In this document: positions 1 through 12,404 of the stretch, piece after piece
Numbering within the stretch: position 1 is the stretch's first letter
Layout of the letters: every line of letters begins with the position of its first letter
From: Orobanche coerulescens
Taxonomy: Eukaryota > Streptophyta > Magnoliopsida > Lamiales > Orobanchaceae
DNA length: 64,000 nt
Reading direction: 5' to 3'
Assembly (NCBI GenBank): GCA_033398695.1
Contig: CM065814.1
Span: 81,548,358 to 81,612,357, forward strand
Made by a program: the position numbers and the translations under genes
The notes under the pieces: model-generated
The model's database searches: none
What the model was told of the DNA's origin: nothing
What the model saw: only the letters and a program-made list of their open reading frames with translations

Positions 1-750
1 GACTCTTCACACTCCATAGTTTAACTTACGAATTTAAAATGACCACTTATGGACGTGACCTTCAGCTGAAGGGTTACAGAGAATTAAAGGCACTTTAACG
101 TGCAGTAACCCCCACTAAATGGAGTGATTTTGGATCCTATAAAAATGGGTCTTTGCATTTTGTTTGTACACCAACTGAAAACATCTTGCAGCATACAAAA
201 CATACTTCTTGTCCATTTTCGTGCCTAATTTCCAGCACTTAGACGTTTGTCAGGGTTCTAAGTTTTGGAGAGTACCTAACTCATAAATATTTCGACGGTT
301 GTATTTTGGGGACTTCTTCCTGAGCCGTCTGCTCTTCTATGAAACAAAATAGTTTTACGGAAAAGATTCTATTCGCCTTTGCTATTGATGTCTTTTATGT
401 TTCAAGTTCAGAATATTATGTGGTTAAATTGTGGTAGGTAGCAACTTTGTGTAATTCTTTATTATAATTATATTGTTTGAAATTTATATTACTTAATTAT
501 GATATACTTTCCCTAGATTATACACGTAAGTGTCACTGTACATTTTAACTCTTCATGCATCATGCTTACCTTTTTTACTCAAAATTTTCCTCAAGTTCGA
601 AATGAGGTAAATCATTCGTAACTCTGAAAAAGACGTGAGATGCCTTTGAAGAGCGTCGAAAATAGTGGGCGCTAACAACTTTGTAGAAACGACGAACCTC
701 TTGCAACTTGGTCAACAAATACATTTGCTTTATCATGATTTTATTTCCCT
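1..750. other. Unassigned AT-rich flank with one TATA-like site
   Basis: No credible coding region is visible. A TATA-like string (CTATAAAAAT) lies near 137-146, followed by a stretch of about 200 bases with balanced composition that resembles the R/U5 part of a copia-type LTR. I found neither LTR boundaries nor a second copy in the window, so this is only a guess. From about 400 onward the DNA is AT-rich with no recognisable feature up to the LINE target site. Confidence 0.3.
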
Positions 751-764
751 CCATTTCAACATTC
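751..764. repeat. Target site duplication of LINE 1, poly(A)-side copy
   Basis: CCATTTCAACATTC occurs here directly before a run of twelve T (765-776) and again, identically, at 6811-6824 beyond the other end of the LINE. A poly(A) tail read on the minus strand next to one copy is the signature of target-primed reverse transcription. Confidence 0.95.
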
Positions 765-799
765 TTTTTTTTTTTTGGGTACAGAAGCAACAAGAGTAA

Positions 800-3700
800 C
801 TAAGACCCTATTTTATCCGCATTCAAAGCGGTTGATAGTTCAGCAGGAGGGGAGTCCCAAAACACCAGTCCTGATTTATCCTTGTAGCCCAGTCGGGCCA
901 TTTTATCCGCACATTTGTTGCTCATTCTTTCAACTTTATCCAATCTTGCCTCCCAAGGCATCTGTAAAAACTCTCTGCATTTTGTAACCACACCCTGGGG
1001 AGGATCATCTTTCATTTCGTTACTAGAGACCCATTCATAAACAGCAGCGGAATCAATTTCAATACAAATTTTCTGGATACGCCTATGCCATGCGAGTTCA
1101 AGACCCTGAAGGAGTGCATAGAGTTCAACCTCATTGACAGTTGGATTTGGTATGTATTTTGAGAAACCCCAAAGCCAATTTCCCCATTGATCCCGTACTA
1201 AACCTCCTATTGCACCAGCTCGAGATTCTGGGAAACAGCTGCCATCAATATTAAGTTTGACCCAAGTATTTTTTTGGTTGGATCCAACCAGAGCGTGTAG
1301 TAGACTTTTTGCTAGTTCGCCTTGCCAAATCTTCACAAAGTTGCACAGCACGGAATTTTGTTTGGGAGATCGGTTCAATCTTACCCGAGAAAATAAAATG
1401 GTTCCGTCGTTTCCATATTTCCCAAATTGTGGCTGCAAACATCAAACACCAATTAGCATTTTTAAAACTATTACCAGAGAGTTCATTTGCCATCTGTTTG
1501 TGGAACCATTGAGAGGTGTCGGTGCCCATAAAAGCTGTAAAAGCTTCAGCTGACAAAATACTCTTCCAAACTTTTTGTGCTTCTTTGCAGTCACGAAAAA
1601 TATGAAGGCAAGTTTCCATTTTACCCTCACACCAAACACATGAATAATCCTGGGAAATCTTGTATTTGTATCTTAGGGAATTTGTAGCTAGACGATCGAG
1701 AGCCGCAAGCCACATAAAATGTTTTAATTTGTTATTCAAAGGACTCGACCAAAGCCATTTCCAGGATATACGCATGTCGTGCACGGCATTAAATTTCCTA
1801 TTCAAAATCTTATATGCCGATTGACAAGTATATTGTCCAGAGGACGTAGCATTCCACAGCAGCCGGTCTTCAGTATCATTGGAAGGTGTAAACGCCATAA
1901 TCTTGCTTTTAATCCCCTCATCCAGATGTGTAGACAGCATATCAATGTGCCATGTACCTTCCCAGAAAAGATCACTAACTTTTAATTCCCTGTCTTGTGG
2001 CATGATGTGATGCACTTCATCATATAAACGACCATCATTCAACCAATAATCAAACCAGAAGGAGATCTTGGAGCCTGGACCAACTTTCCAACGGAATTCG
2101 TCTTTCAAAAGTTGAACACTACGGATAATGCCTTTCCATGCCAAACTATCACTTGGCCGAGATATATAATCCAGAAGTGTCGAGTTCCTCAAATATGTTT
2201 TCCTAACAAAATCTGTCCAGCCCGTTTCATCATTACGAAGGATCTTCCATGCGAGTTTGGCAAGCATGGCCTCATTATTGGTCCTTGCCATACGAAGACC
2301 GAGCCCACCTTCATGTTTCGATTGGGACTCCTTAGACCAACCAACAAGATGAATTTTGTTCTTGCTTGTATCTGTAGACCAAAGGAATTGTCTATTCATT
2401 TTGTCGAGTTTGTTACAAACATACTCCAGAAACCAAGTGGACTGCATTTCGTAAATAGGGATTGCGGCAGTAACAGATTGGATCAGAGTGGCGCGACCAG
2501 CGACGGAAAGAAACCTTTTCTTCCAACCCTCAAAACGGCTCATAATGATGTCAAACATCTTGCTATGCGCATCCCTGGACCGACAACCATGTTGGAGCTG
2601 TATGCCCAGATATTTTCCCAGATTTGGGGTTTGCTGAAAACCCAAGATGTCTGTGATATTTCTTTTGAGACTAGCACCTTCTGATTTTGAGAAAAAGACC
2701 TTGGACTTTGCAAGACTTAAATTAAGACCTGATGTCATGCAAAATTTATCAATGACTGATTTGATACATCTAGCATTCGTGATAGTAGCTTTTCCCATCA
2801 GAATAATGTCGTCGGCGAAAAGCAGATGGGAGAAAGATGGACCATTTCTGCATGGGGTAATAGGAACCCACTTACGGCTTTCCACCATGTCGAGAATCAA
2901 GTATGAAATCCTTTCAATGCATAAAACAAAAAGGTATGGTGAAAGCGGGTCACCTTGTCTGAGTCCACATTTATGTGCAAATGGTTCAAGTGGTTCACCA
3001 TTCCACAATATGCGGGTTGAGGCATTGCACACGCAAAACATAATAAGCCTAATAAGATTACTAGGGAAGTTAAAGAAGACAAGAGTTTCTTCCAAAAAAG
3101 CCCAGTTAATCTTATCATATGCTTTATCAAGGTCCAGTTTCATGATCATACATCCAACTTTATTCTTTTTCTTGGTACGGAGTGAATGTAGAATTTCTTG
3201 CACAACAAAAATGTTATCCTGTGTGCTCCTTCCCCGAATAAAGCTTGACTGACAGTAAGATATCAAGTGTGGCATAATGTCCCTAAGTCTCATAGTAATG
3301 CACTTTGTGATAAGTTTATAAAGTACATTACAAAGAGCTATAGGACGATATTCAGATATCTTACTAGGACATGTCACTTTCGGAATAAGACAAATAAAAG
3401 CTTCACAAATATCAGGATTAAAATTACCCAGAGAAAAGGCCGAATCAACAAATTCATAGGTCGACTGACCCACGAACTCCCAACATTTTTGATAAAAAAT
3501 TCCATGCAAACCATCAGCCCCCGGTGCTTTGAGAGGGCTAGTTGCCCAGACGGAATTTTTGAGTTCTTCCATGGAAATGGGCTTTGCAAGAAGTTCGTAT
3601 TCATCCTTAGTAAGTCTGGACTGGCGCGGGCTAAGTGTAAGAGAACCCACCCCCCGATTTGCTGATCCTGTAGGCGAGAAAATTCCTTGAAAAAATTCCT

Positions 3701-4874
3701 TTGTGTGCATGTGGAGTGTCTCCTCCTCTTTACACCAGATGTCATGAATTTTAAGCATAAGAATTTTGTTGCGTTTCCGTCATACCATTGTTGATTGGTG
3801 GAAGAATTTGGTGTTAGACTCCCCATCTGCAACCCATCTGATTCTAGATTTTTGGAGCCAAAATAATTCTTCTTGTTTCAAAATTGTGTTATATTCTTTG
3901 ATAAGTTCACTCTCCAAGTCCTCCAAAGTCTTGTTGTGATGGAAACTCAGTGCATTCTGAAGGCCTTTGAGTCAACTTTTGAGATGTCGTTTTTTCCAGA
4001 AAATATTTCCAAAGCATTTTTTGTTCCACTCTCTCATCTTGTCGGGAACCTGAGCAATGGCTTCAAGTATGTTTGGATGTGTACGCCATATTTCCGCCAA
4101 CAAAGGTTTGCATTCGTGGTTCATAAACCACATGCCCTCAAATCGAAACGGCCGTTCGAATCTCCTATCAGGCTTTCCTTCACATTGAATCAGGATTGGG
4201 TGATGATCTGAGTATGTTCTGGGCAGGTTAACGGCAATATTGTTGGGAAATAGTGAACACTATTCATCGTTTGCAAGGTCTCTGTCTAATCGTTCTTGCA
4301 CATTCGCTGTTCCTCGTCTTTTGTTAGTCCATGTAAATTTGCATCCCACATATCCAAGATCCCTCAATCCACAATTTGCCATCCATTGTAACTTTAGACA
4401 TCGATTTACTGTTGGTGGTGGGCCTCCTTTCTTCTCGTGGGAGTAGCAGACATCATTATAGTCACCTGCAGCCAACCATGGAAGTTTCGTAGCCTGCGAG
4501 ATATCCAGCATGCTTCGATGAATACGATCCTTGTCCTCTCTACGGGGTTGTGCATAAATCCCTTAGAGAATCCATGGACTTTGGTGTCTACGACTCACAA
4601 TAGCATGTATACCTTGTTCTTCCACTTCGAAAATATTCACGTCCATAGTATCCGCGTCCCATAACATCCAGATACCTCCGGTCATACCCCTAGTCAGGGC
4701 GATATGAAAATTAGGGAAACCAAGCGCAGGTGCAGTCGCAAAAGCTGTTTCCTGATTAACTCTCGTCTCCATGATGAATGCAACATCAGGTTTGTGTTCG
4801 TGCACAATGTCTTTGAAGTAGGTGATAAAGTCGGGGTCACCTGCCCCTTGGCAATTCCAAGTTAGAATATTCAT
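800..4874 (-). pseudogene. LINE 1 ORF2: endonuclease, reverse transcriptase, RNase H (broken)
   Basis: ORF2 nicks the target and reverse-transcribes the LINE RNA. The likely start is the Met beginning MNILTWNCQGAG, an exonuclease/endonuclease/phosphatase N-terminus, 36 bases after the ORF1 stop. AAGDYND lies near 4470 and the LDRDLAND/SDHHP region near 4270-4200. Reverse transcriptase spans about 3400-2560, with LDLDKAYDKINW, GLRQGDPLSP and the catalytic LLFADD near 2815. A zf-RVT domain lies near 1760-1570 and an RVT_3-type RNase H near 1260-850 (NIDGS, ELYALLQGL, EIDSA). One frame holds from 4916 to about 1270, interrupted by stops near 4563, 4260, 3975 and 3783. A frameshift at a T7 run (about 1268-1275) separates RNase H. 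Apart from those five lesions the protein reads through, so the copy is fairly young but dead. Confidence 0.93.
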
Positions 4875-4909
4875 GACGGGTCTGGAGACATCAATAAATT
4901 GGGTGTTTG

Positions 4910-6688
4910 TTAACACTCCAAACTCCCATCCATATCGTAATCAATTGACGAATCATCTGGAGTGATGGTTGGAGATGTCTCTCCTGAAACTCTGTTTATC
5001 ATAGAGTTTTTTGTCAGTAAACTAGCGTTTGTTTCCCTTGCTCCACATAGTGTGTTTCCACTTTGAACCTCCATGCTGTACGAATCTGTTGTTGGTTGAG
5101 TTCGATTCGTGATATCTTGGAGAGCCGTCTTAGGTGATCGATGGTTTTTATGTACCTCCATTTCTGTTCTGTCCATCGTGCTACCCTTTCTGTCAAAATC
5201 TGATTTATCCGGCCGTACCAGTCCCCCAGCTTCGGTAGGAGTACCCAAGCAATCATGAATTTCTTGTGCGTTATATCTCAAGATGTCAAAGGAATTTTTT
5301 TCTGCCTTGGAAGATGAGGCACCTGCAGAAAAGTTGAAATTCTCTGGGATTCTGACTTTTGGTGCTGTCGGTGGAAAATCAGAGATTGGGTTTGTTGGCC
5401 GTGACCCTCTCTTCATATTTGATCTTGGCAATATCCTTTTTCCTGATTTTACGGGATTTGTCAGGTTAGGATCTTGACTAGTATTACTTTCCTTTAGTGG
5501 TTGAGGATAGCAGTTATTAGTGGGGCTAATAGTTGGAGCAAACTTTGGATGTAGGCTTGCATTTGTTGACTGCGTCCCACTTCGAGCTTTGGTAGGCCCG
5601 GTTTCGCGAACCTGACCCTTAGCAATTCCAGTACGATGTGTCGGACCGGTTTTGGTGCTTGGTTTTTTTCGGCGACTAACCACCATCCAATCGCCATACT
5701 CTTTTTTCTTTGCTTTTTCAATCAACCACTCATCTTTCTGGACTGGAAATGGAAACGGGGTTGAGTCTTGTTCATTGGAATGTTTTTCAGTAGTTGTGAT
5801 GTCCAAAGGTTCAGAGGGACATTTTGATTTCACATGACCTACTTTACCAGAGAGATGACACAGAGATGGGAGGTTTTCGTACACCACCTGATAGGTCACT
5901 CCATCAATGTACAGTCCCAACTCAAGTGGCACGTCGGTTCGAACTTGAACGCAGAAATGGACGTATTTACCTCTAGTTGTGTTGAAGGTGTCCCCGTCAA
6001 TTTTAATCGGGTCTCCAATGCATGAAGCTAGAGTTTCGACAACCGATTCCCGAAACAATTCTAGTGGTAAATTCAGAACTCGAACCCAGGTTATGGTCGT
6101 ATCAATCTTATCTACATCAGATCGAAACCGAGGTTCCCACTTTCGAATTGAGAGAAAACTTCCTGCTATTTGCCATGGTCCTTCGGTGAGAATATGATCC
6201 CTCTTTTCAGATGGAACATTCCTCAGACAAAAGCAGTTGTGCCCAAGGTCGAGTAAATCAAACGTACCTGTTAGCTCCCAGAGGGTCTGGAGTTTGGTCC
6301 GAAGGGCCGGATAGTACCACGGTCGACCAAGCACCCGAATGAGAATTGCATTCTTCCAGTGATCTGTCATTGTTTTTCGGAATCCATCATCAAAAGAAAT
6401 TTGTTTGAAGGGGATGACATCGTTCGGTGGACGGACGGAGATCAACTTCCGTTCCTCAGCAGTTTTACCAGCATCAATTCTTACATCTTTTTTTGATGTA
6501 CCCGTGAAGAACCTTTTCACATAAGATCTAGGAGGTTGGGGTGTAGGAAGCTCACGAGATGTAGTTGGATTTTGAATCGAAGCAGAGGGTGGAACCCCTG
6601 ACTGGATCGATGGAGTTGGTGTAGGTTCCATTTGATCTAACTCATTTTCTGGCGTTCGTTGTCTTTTCAGGGAAGGGGAATCAATCAT
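4910..6688 (-). CDS. LINE 1 ORF1: RNA-binding protein with DUF4283 and zinc knuckle
   Basis: One uninterrupted frame of 592 residues. The N-terminal 100 residues are Pro/Ser/Thr-rich. A DUF4283-type region covers about residues 105-235 (WKNAILIRVLGRPWYYPAL, then a GPWQIAGSFLSIRKWEP block), as in plant L1 ORF1 proteins that coat the element RNA. A zinc knuckle follows near residues 278-292 but reads CHLSGKVGHVKSKC: the second Cys of CX2CX4HX4C is Ser. The C-terminal half is low-complexity, with many Thr/Ser/Pro and Lys/Arg. The start is the first Met of the frame, about 120 bases inside the element. Without its second Cys the knuckle probably binds zinc poorly, so the product may be impaired although the frame is open. 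Confidence 0.88.
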   Translation of the reverse strand: MIDSPSLKRQRTPENELDQMEPTPTPSIQSGVPPSASIQNPTTSRELPTPQPPRSYVKRFFTGTSKKDVRIDAGKTAEERKLISVRPPNDVIPFKQISFDDGFRKTMTDHWKNAILIRVLGRPWYYPALRTKLQTLWELTGTFDLLDLGHNCFCLRNVPSEKRDHILTEGPWQIAGSFLSIRKWEPRFRSDVDKIDTTITWVRVLNLPLELFRESVVETLASCIGDPIKIDGDTFNTTRGKYVHFCVQVRTDVPLELGLYIDGVTYQVVYENLPSLCHLSGKVGHVKSKCPSEPLDITTTEKHSNEQDSTPFPFPVQKDEWLIEKAKKKEYGDWMVVSRRKKPSTKTGPTHRTGIAKGQVRETGPTKARSGTQSTNASLHPKFAPTISPTNNCYPQPLKESNTSQDPNLTNPVKSGKRILPRSNMKRGSRPTNPISDFPPTAPKVRIPENFNFSAGASSSKAEKNSFDILRYNAQEIHDCLGTPTEAGGLVRPDKSDFDRKGSTMDRTEMEVHKNHRSPKTALQDITNRTQPTTDSYSMEVQSGNTLCGARETNASLLTKNSMINRVSGETSPTITPDDSSIDYDMDGSLEC

Positions 6689-6810
6689 GACGGTTTAGTC
6701 ATTCGGCAGCAACGGGTGAATTTGTCAAACTTTGGTACACAAGGTTCAAGCGAATTCCGAGTTTCAGTGGAGGAGGAAAAGCTTCAAAAACCCTAGCTTG
6801 GAACTTTTCC

Positions 6811-6824
6811 CCATTTCAACATTC
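6811..6824. repeat. Target site duplication of LINE 1, 5' copy
   Basis: CCATTTCAACATTC, identical to 751-764, immediately outside the 5' end of the LINE. Confidence 0.95.
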
Positions 6825-7367
6825 AACTATGACAAATTAGGACATATATGATTATCAGTATTTCTTTCTGTTTTTCTTTTTTCTTTTTCCATTTTCTTTC
6901 ATGGAATCTTAGCATCCGTTTGCCTTCTTCGATTATTAACCAAAAGAAAGTTATATTATTTATATAATAATCATTATAGTATTAAACTGATATAATAGTT
7001 TTGATAAACGATGTAGATCATTAATTTTACTATCTATATATTGCACAGACGAACGAAGTGAATCACTTGCTAAAGACACGAACAGATGGAGCCTGTCACT
7101 CGTCCCTTTTTATATATATCGATTAGAAATGAATATCAACAAGAAAATAGTAGGGTAGGTCTTTTTACTAAAGTCGGCTCTTGATTTACATAGCTCAAGG
7201 ACAACCAACCACTAACTCATTGATTTTTACGGTTCAAGAACAACTGGCCCACCGGATCAACAATACGAGACAAACTGTATGATCCTAGTAACATTGTATC
7301 ACCTTTATAATCCTAACAATGCCTAATCAATCCTAAGATCCTACCCATATTAGGAAATATATTGAGC
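6825..7367. other. Unassigned AT-rich spacer
   Basis: About 540 bases between LINE 1 and the copia TSD. The first half is AT-rich with T-runs. The second half contains two loosely similar strings around CAAGGACAACCAACCAC and CAAGAACAACTGGCCCACC (near 7197 and 7234). No open frame, LTR or RNA gene is recognised. Confidence 0.5.
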
Positions 7368-7372
7368 GATAT
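7368..7372. repeat. Copia target site duplication GATAT (left)
   Basis: GATAT directly precedes the left LTR. The same five bases follow the right LTR at 34590-34594. Confidence 0.92.
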
Positions 7373-8301
7373 TGTTGGGAAAAAATAGATAATATAACGT
7401 CACAACGAAACGCGAAAACTCGTTTGACAACTTTCCCAATCTTCAATTGTAACTTCGAGGTTACCGACGAGTAAAGTGTATCAATTACAACTCCATACAT
7501 AATAAAAATGATATCAAAAATGATAAACAACGAGACACAAATTTTAGCGTGGAGAACCCCTCAAGACGAGAGTAAAAACCATGGGACCGAAGCCGCTTAA
7601 ATCCACTATCATCGATACACAATACACAATCGTCCCTAGTACAAACTAGAGGTATACAACAACAATCTTCAAATACTTGGTAATCAACGATCTTCAAGTA
7701 TTTGGAATACAACAATAAGAACAAGATCGAGAAAAAAAAAACTGTAAATAGCTTACACAAAAAGCAAACAAAAATACCCGAACTTTCGGACTCAAACCAT
7801 CGATCTACTCTGGTGAAAAGATTTGCCCAATCGCTACCAAGCTCTTGTCAAAATATCACGACGATCCGATCGATACACCTCCGGGAAATCGAACAAGTAT
7901 TTCTCACTTTCTTTTCTCTCTTGTATCTCTCTCTCTCTCTCTATTATGCTCTCAAGATGGATGATGAAGTAATGAAAAACGCAGCCCAAATGCTGCTAAA
8001 AGGAACTCTAAAACGAAGAGTTGACTTCGGGTGCCGCGGCCCGGATGGTGTGTGCCGCGGCACACTTCAAAAAAACTGCCCAGGAAGTCTCAGGAGGCCG
8101 CGGCCTGGAGGATAGGGGGCCGCGGCCCGTAGTACAGTTCCGGCCGGTGTTGTGCAGCACACCAGCAGGGGGCCGCGGCCCGGAGTACAGAAAGCACGGG
8201 TCCTCGACCAAAAATAATGTGATGTGGACCGGATGTCTTGTGCTGCGGCCCGGAGTCCAGTCGACTCTGAGAAGGCCTATATTTCGGAAATAACTCCTAC
8301 A
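7373..8301 (-). repeat. Copia LTR, 3' copy, with CCGCGG-centred inverted repeats
   Basis: 929 bases. In element orientation it starts TGTAGGAGTT and ends TTTTCCCAACA. A GC-rich block at 8030-8260 contains several copies of a 12-base inverted repeat centred on CCGCGG (GTGCCGCGGCAC, GGGCCGCGGCCC and variants) in an otherwise AT-rich LTR. A CT-dinucleotide run lies at 7925-7942. No clear TATA box was seen downstream of the block. Confidence 0.93.
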
Positions 8302-8394
8302 AATCTTCCCCTTTCAGGAATATAGGAAGAGTTCGCCATCCCGGCGATCGAACAACACACCTTAACCTTCTCTCTACTCAATGCCTTAGTTAAC

Positions 8395-10711
8395 ATATCG
8401 GAACCATTATCATCGGTGTGAACTTTATCAAGTTCAAATGAACCATCCTCCAATGCATCTCGGAACTAATGATACCTCACATCGATATGTTTTGTTCTCT
8501 TGTGAAAATTCGCATTCTTCGCCAAATGAATCGCACTTTGACTATCACAAAGAACCACATAACGTCGTTGTCGGAAGCCCAGCTCTCGTAAACACATTTT
8601 CAACCATAAGAGCTCTTTACTCGCTTCCACCGCCGCAATATACTCGGCCTTCGTTGTTGATAAGGAAATGCACTTTTGCAATCTCGATTGCCATGACACG
8701 GCTCCCCCTGCAAACGTCATCAAATAGCCGGATGTGGATTTTCGGTTATCTTTGTTCCTGCCATATCCCAATCGGAATAACCAACAAGCATCGCTTTCCC
8801 ATTTCTAAATATAATACCCAATTTGGAAGTACCCTGTAAATATCTAAATATCCACTTTACGGCTTCCAAATGCTTCTTTCCCGGATTCGATAGAAAACGG
8901 CTCACCACTCCCACGGCATGAGCAATGTCGGGCCTCGTACATACCATGTCATACATCAAACTCCCGACTGCAGAGGCATAGGGAACTTTATTATTTCCTC
9001 AATCTCTTCCCTCGTCGTAAGGCAATCCTTGCTCGTCAATTTAAAATTATTAGTAAGAGGCGAACTAACAACTTTAGCTTTGTCCATGTTGAAGCGTTTA
9101 AGCACCTTCTCGATATATTGCTCTTGTGACATGTGTAATTTCCGGGCTGCTCTATCCCGAGTGATTCTTATCCCACGATTCTGTTTAGCGGCCCCCAAGT
9201 CTTTTATGGCAAAAGACTTATTCAATTCTTTCTTCAAGTTGGCAGTCCTTTCGGCATTCTTTTCAATGATCAACATGTCATCCACATAAAGCAGTAAGAT
9301 GATAAAATCAACATCTCCAAATTTCTTAAAAAATACACAATGGTCCAGGGTCGTCTTCCGGTAGCCTTGCTCCCCCATAACCAACTCAAACTTTTTATAC
9401 CATTGTCTTGGTGCTTACTTCAAGCCGTATAGACTCTTTCGGAGTCTATAAATATAGTCCTCTTTTCCCTTAACCTAAAACCCTTCAGGTTGCTTCATAT
9501 AAATCTTTTTCTCAAGGTATCCATGAAGAAATGCCGTCTTGACATCCATTTGCTCAATCTCAAGGTCAAGACTAGCCGCTATACCAAGGACCAATCGAAT
9601 CGATTCTATCTTCACAACCGAAGAAAAAATCTCGTCAAAATCAATGCCTTTCTTTTGACTAAAACCTTTGAATACGAGTCTAGCTTTGTATCGGGGCAAT
9701 GAAGTATGCTCCTCCGACTTCACCTTATACACCTATTTGTTTCTCAAAGCTCTCTTGCCCTTCGGCAATTTCACCAACTCGTACGTATTATTCTCATGCA
9801 AAGAACTCATATTGTATTGCATGGCATCCATCCACTCTTTTTTATTCTCATCCTCCATAGCCTCATCGAATATTCGGGCTCTCCCTTGTTGGTGAGTAAA
9901 ACATACTCATCGACCAAATAACGATTGGAGGGATGACGGTCCCTAGCCGACCGTCTAAGTAGAACAAAAGATGGCATGTTCGTCACGGGTAGCTCGGGAT
10001 GAACTCCATCAGTATCACCTTGAACTAACTCATCATTTTCATCGGCATCATGTTGTTCATTGTTTTGGTCATCATCTCCAACAGGTGTCTCAATATGTTG
10101 TGGAGGAGCGGGGTTCAAATCAATAAGATCATAATCATGTTGCGGAGCTGACTCTCCATTCTCAACATCCTTCATCGTTTCATCTTCAACAAAAACAACA
10201 TCTCTCGACCGAACAAGCTTCTTAATCTCCAGATCATACAATCTATACCCGAACTCATCAAGCCCGTAACCAATAAAAATACATGGCTTCGTCTTGGAAT
10301 CAAGCTTCGACCTCTCATCTTTCGGAATGTGTACAAATACTTTACATCCGTAAGTGGTGATATGAAATATCTTTACCACTCCACACTTTGTCCGGGACAT
10401 CAAATTTCAAAGGAACACACCGTATTCAAAGATTCTCCCCAAAATGACTTTGGTAATCCGGCATGTGAGAGCATACATCGAGCTCTCTCAACCAAAGTCC
10501 GGTTCATCCTCTCTGCCAAGCCATTAAGTTGCGGAGTCTTCGGTGGCGTCTTTTGATGTCGGATCCCTTGCTCTCGGCAATACTCATCAAAAGGCCTATT
10601 GTATTCTCCACCATTGTCCGTCCGAATACACTTCAATTTCTTCCCGGTCTCTCTCTCCACCGAGACATGAAACTGTTTAAAAACATCCAAAACTTGATCT
10701 TTGGTCTTTAA
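8395..10711 (-). pseudogene. Copia pol, distal part: integrase core, reverse transcriptase, RNase H
   Basis: Continuation of the integrase beyond the Gypsy A insertion. The minus strand begins in the core with IRTDNGGEY (Asp of DDE) and the Glu region NGLAERMNRTLVERAR near 10480-10530. The post-integrase linker follows (GCKVFVHIPKDERSKLD, FIGYGLDEFGYRLYD). Reverse transcriptase (RVT_2) contains KARLVFKGFSQKKGIDF, VKTAFLHGYL and the catalytic YVDD near 9280. RNase H carries CTRPDIAHAVG, KSTSGYLMTFAGGAVSW, LSTTKAEYIA and the C-terminal HIDVRYH. The domains lie in at least four different frames, so several indels have broken the polyprotein. RT/RNase H wording fits the Tork (Tnt1-like) lineage; that assignment is by memory of family motifs. 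Confidence 0.9.
10707..10711. repeat. Target site duplication TTTAA of Gypsy A (left)
   Basis: TTTAA here and at 32854-32858 flank the two Gypsy A LTRs. Joining the flanks across one copy restores the copia integrase reading VYTLK-TKDQVLDV. Confidence 0.92.
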
Positions 10712-12376
10712 TATAACACCCCAAACTAGGCGGATATTACAGTGCCGTGGATCCCCGACTGGGACCCACCAGGCAAATGAAAATGAATGAATTACACAAG
10801 ATAAATGTAGTACCGAACCACATTACAACAGTAATTACTCCGCTGAGGAGTTTAACTACAACACACCAGGACAATACCGAATACTAGTGTATTTTATATG
10901 AAGATAAAATACACAACACTGAATGAAACGGAGTATCCAAATGAAAATCTGCAGCGGAAAATAAAGGACAATAACATGAATAACTGAAAGATCGGGGCCC
11001 CCTACTAGTATCACTAGGACTCCTCGACATCAACATGCTATTCCCGTGCGTTTGCCTTGCCATGACCTGAAAAACAAAATCCCCAGCCGGGGTCAGTTAA
11101 ACAGAACAACAATCCTCAAGGGTTGAAAATACACAATCATGATTATATCTGAAGTTATGAAATATCCTGTCGAAACATACACAATCAAACATGCTATATG
11201 AATCAACTAACAGTATGGCTCAAAGGGTGGTACCACACTACGCCTGGGATGGAAATGTGTCCGTGCACAAGCCACCAACGAGTATCGATCGAATACACAT
11301 GTGGTCTTATACCTAATCAGTCTCACGAGACAATATGACTCGTGTGCACAGTCCAATGTGAGGCCAACAACCAACACACGACTTAAACGTGCCCGACATG
11401 AAAATCCAACACATACCAACCGGCACGCCAGTATGATCCGGAATGCCACGATATAACAAAAGTGACATCGAAAATGAATAATGACTCACCGAGATAGAAT
11501 GATAGTGAAATAAATGACAGCTCAATGAAATGGTTGGAACCGTCGTTCCTTATGACTGAAGTGATTAATTGACAATAACAAGTTTTGATACGGTTAATAC
11601 AATAATGAATGAGTTATGATTATGAATGAACAACAACAAAAGGGATGAATATCCTTTTAACCGAGTAAGAATTAACTTACACAATACCGGTGACAATTAT
11701 CCTTCCACGAACGACGTCCTAATTGAGATATCGGTCGCTCGAACAACCTTGAATTATACAATATCCAACAACCCGTTCAATATACGAATCAAACACGAAT
11801 ATAACGAACTCAAAACGTCGATACGATTAAACTAAATCCATTGAGGCATTAAATCAAACACGTTGCGGCCAAACTCCGATTGTTTACAATCAAACCTCAA
11901 TATACCAATATCAAATCCCCCAAGAAGTGTTTCAAACCAACAAAACATCTTCAATATGATTAATAATCCAAGACGAATATCCGAAAACGTGATTACAACG
12001 ACAATTAATCGAAAACCCCCAATTTCAACTCGATATTCAAAGTGTTCTTGAATAATCCCTCAATAATCCAATGAATCCTTATACAAACTCATAATCATAT
12101 ACATATCCCTTCATATAATATGATTATAACGTCCAAAACATCATATCTCAACATAGAATCGAAATCTAAGGTGTTGAAGAAATTACCTCTTGAAGATCCA
12201 ACCACTTCGATCCGAAGAACACGAGTTTAATCGAGTATCCAAGCTTCCCAAATGATTGAAGGTGATGAAAAATACACACTCAAATGATAATTGATGAAGA
12301 AATCTCTCCCTCAAGCTTTTCTCTCTCGTATGAAGGTGGAAGAAATGGAAGAAATGAGCTGAAATGCTCAAAAAAT

Positions 12377-12390
12377 GAATTTATAGGGGT
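12377..12390 (-). promoter_or_regulatory. Putative TATA box of Gypsy A LTR
   Basis: The minus strand reads ACCCCTATAAATTC, directly downstream of the hairpin block. The same site is at 32157-32170 in the other LTR. Assigned from sequence and position only. Confidence 0.55.
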
Positions 12391-12404
12391 TGACTCGTCA
12401 GCCA

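Larger units (their letters stand above)
765..6810 (-). mobile_element. Full-length L1-type non-LTR retrotransposon (LINE 1)
   Basis: About 6 kb, read on the minus strand: short 5' leader (6810-6689), ORF1 (6688-4910), ORF2 (4874-800), almost no 3' UTR, then poly(A) (T12 at 765-776 on the plus strand). It is bounded by perfect 14-bp duplications. The order nucleic-acid-binding ORF1, endonuclease, reverse transcriptase, zf-RVT and RNase H is the usual plant L1 plan. The intact TSD shows that neither end is truncated, which is uncommon for LINE copies. Confidence 0.95.

Noticed and set aside
2112..2684. 190-codon plus-strand open frame
   Set aside because: Shadow of the LINE 1 reverse transcriptase on the opposite strand; no domain of its own.
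7925..7942. CT dinucleotide run as a functional element
   Set aside because: A simple repeat within the copia LTR, shorter in the sister LTR; likely neutral slippage.
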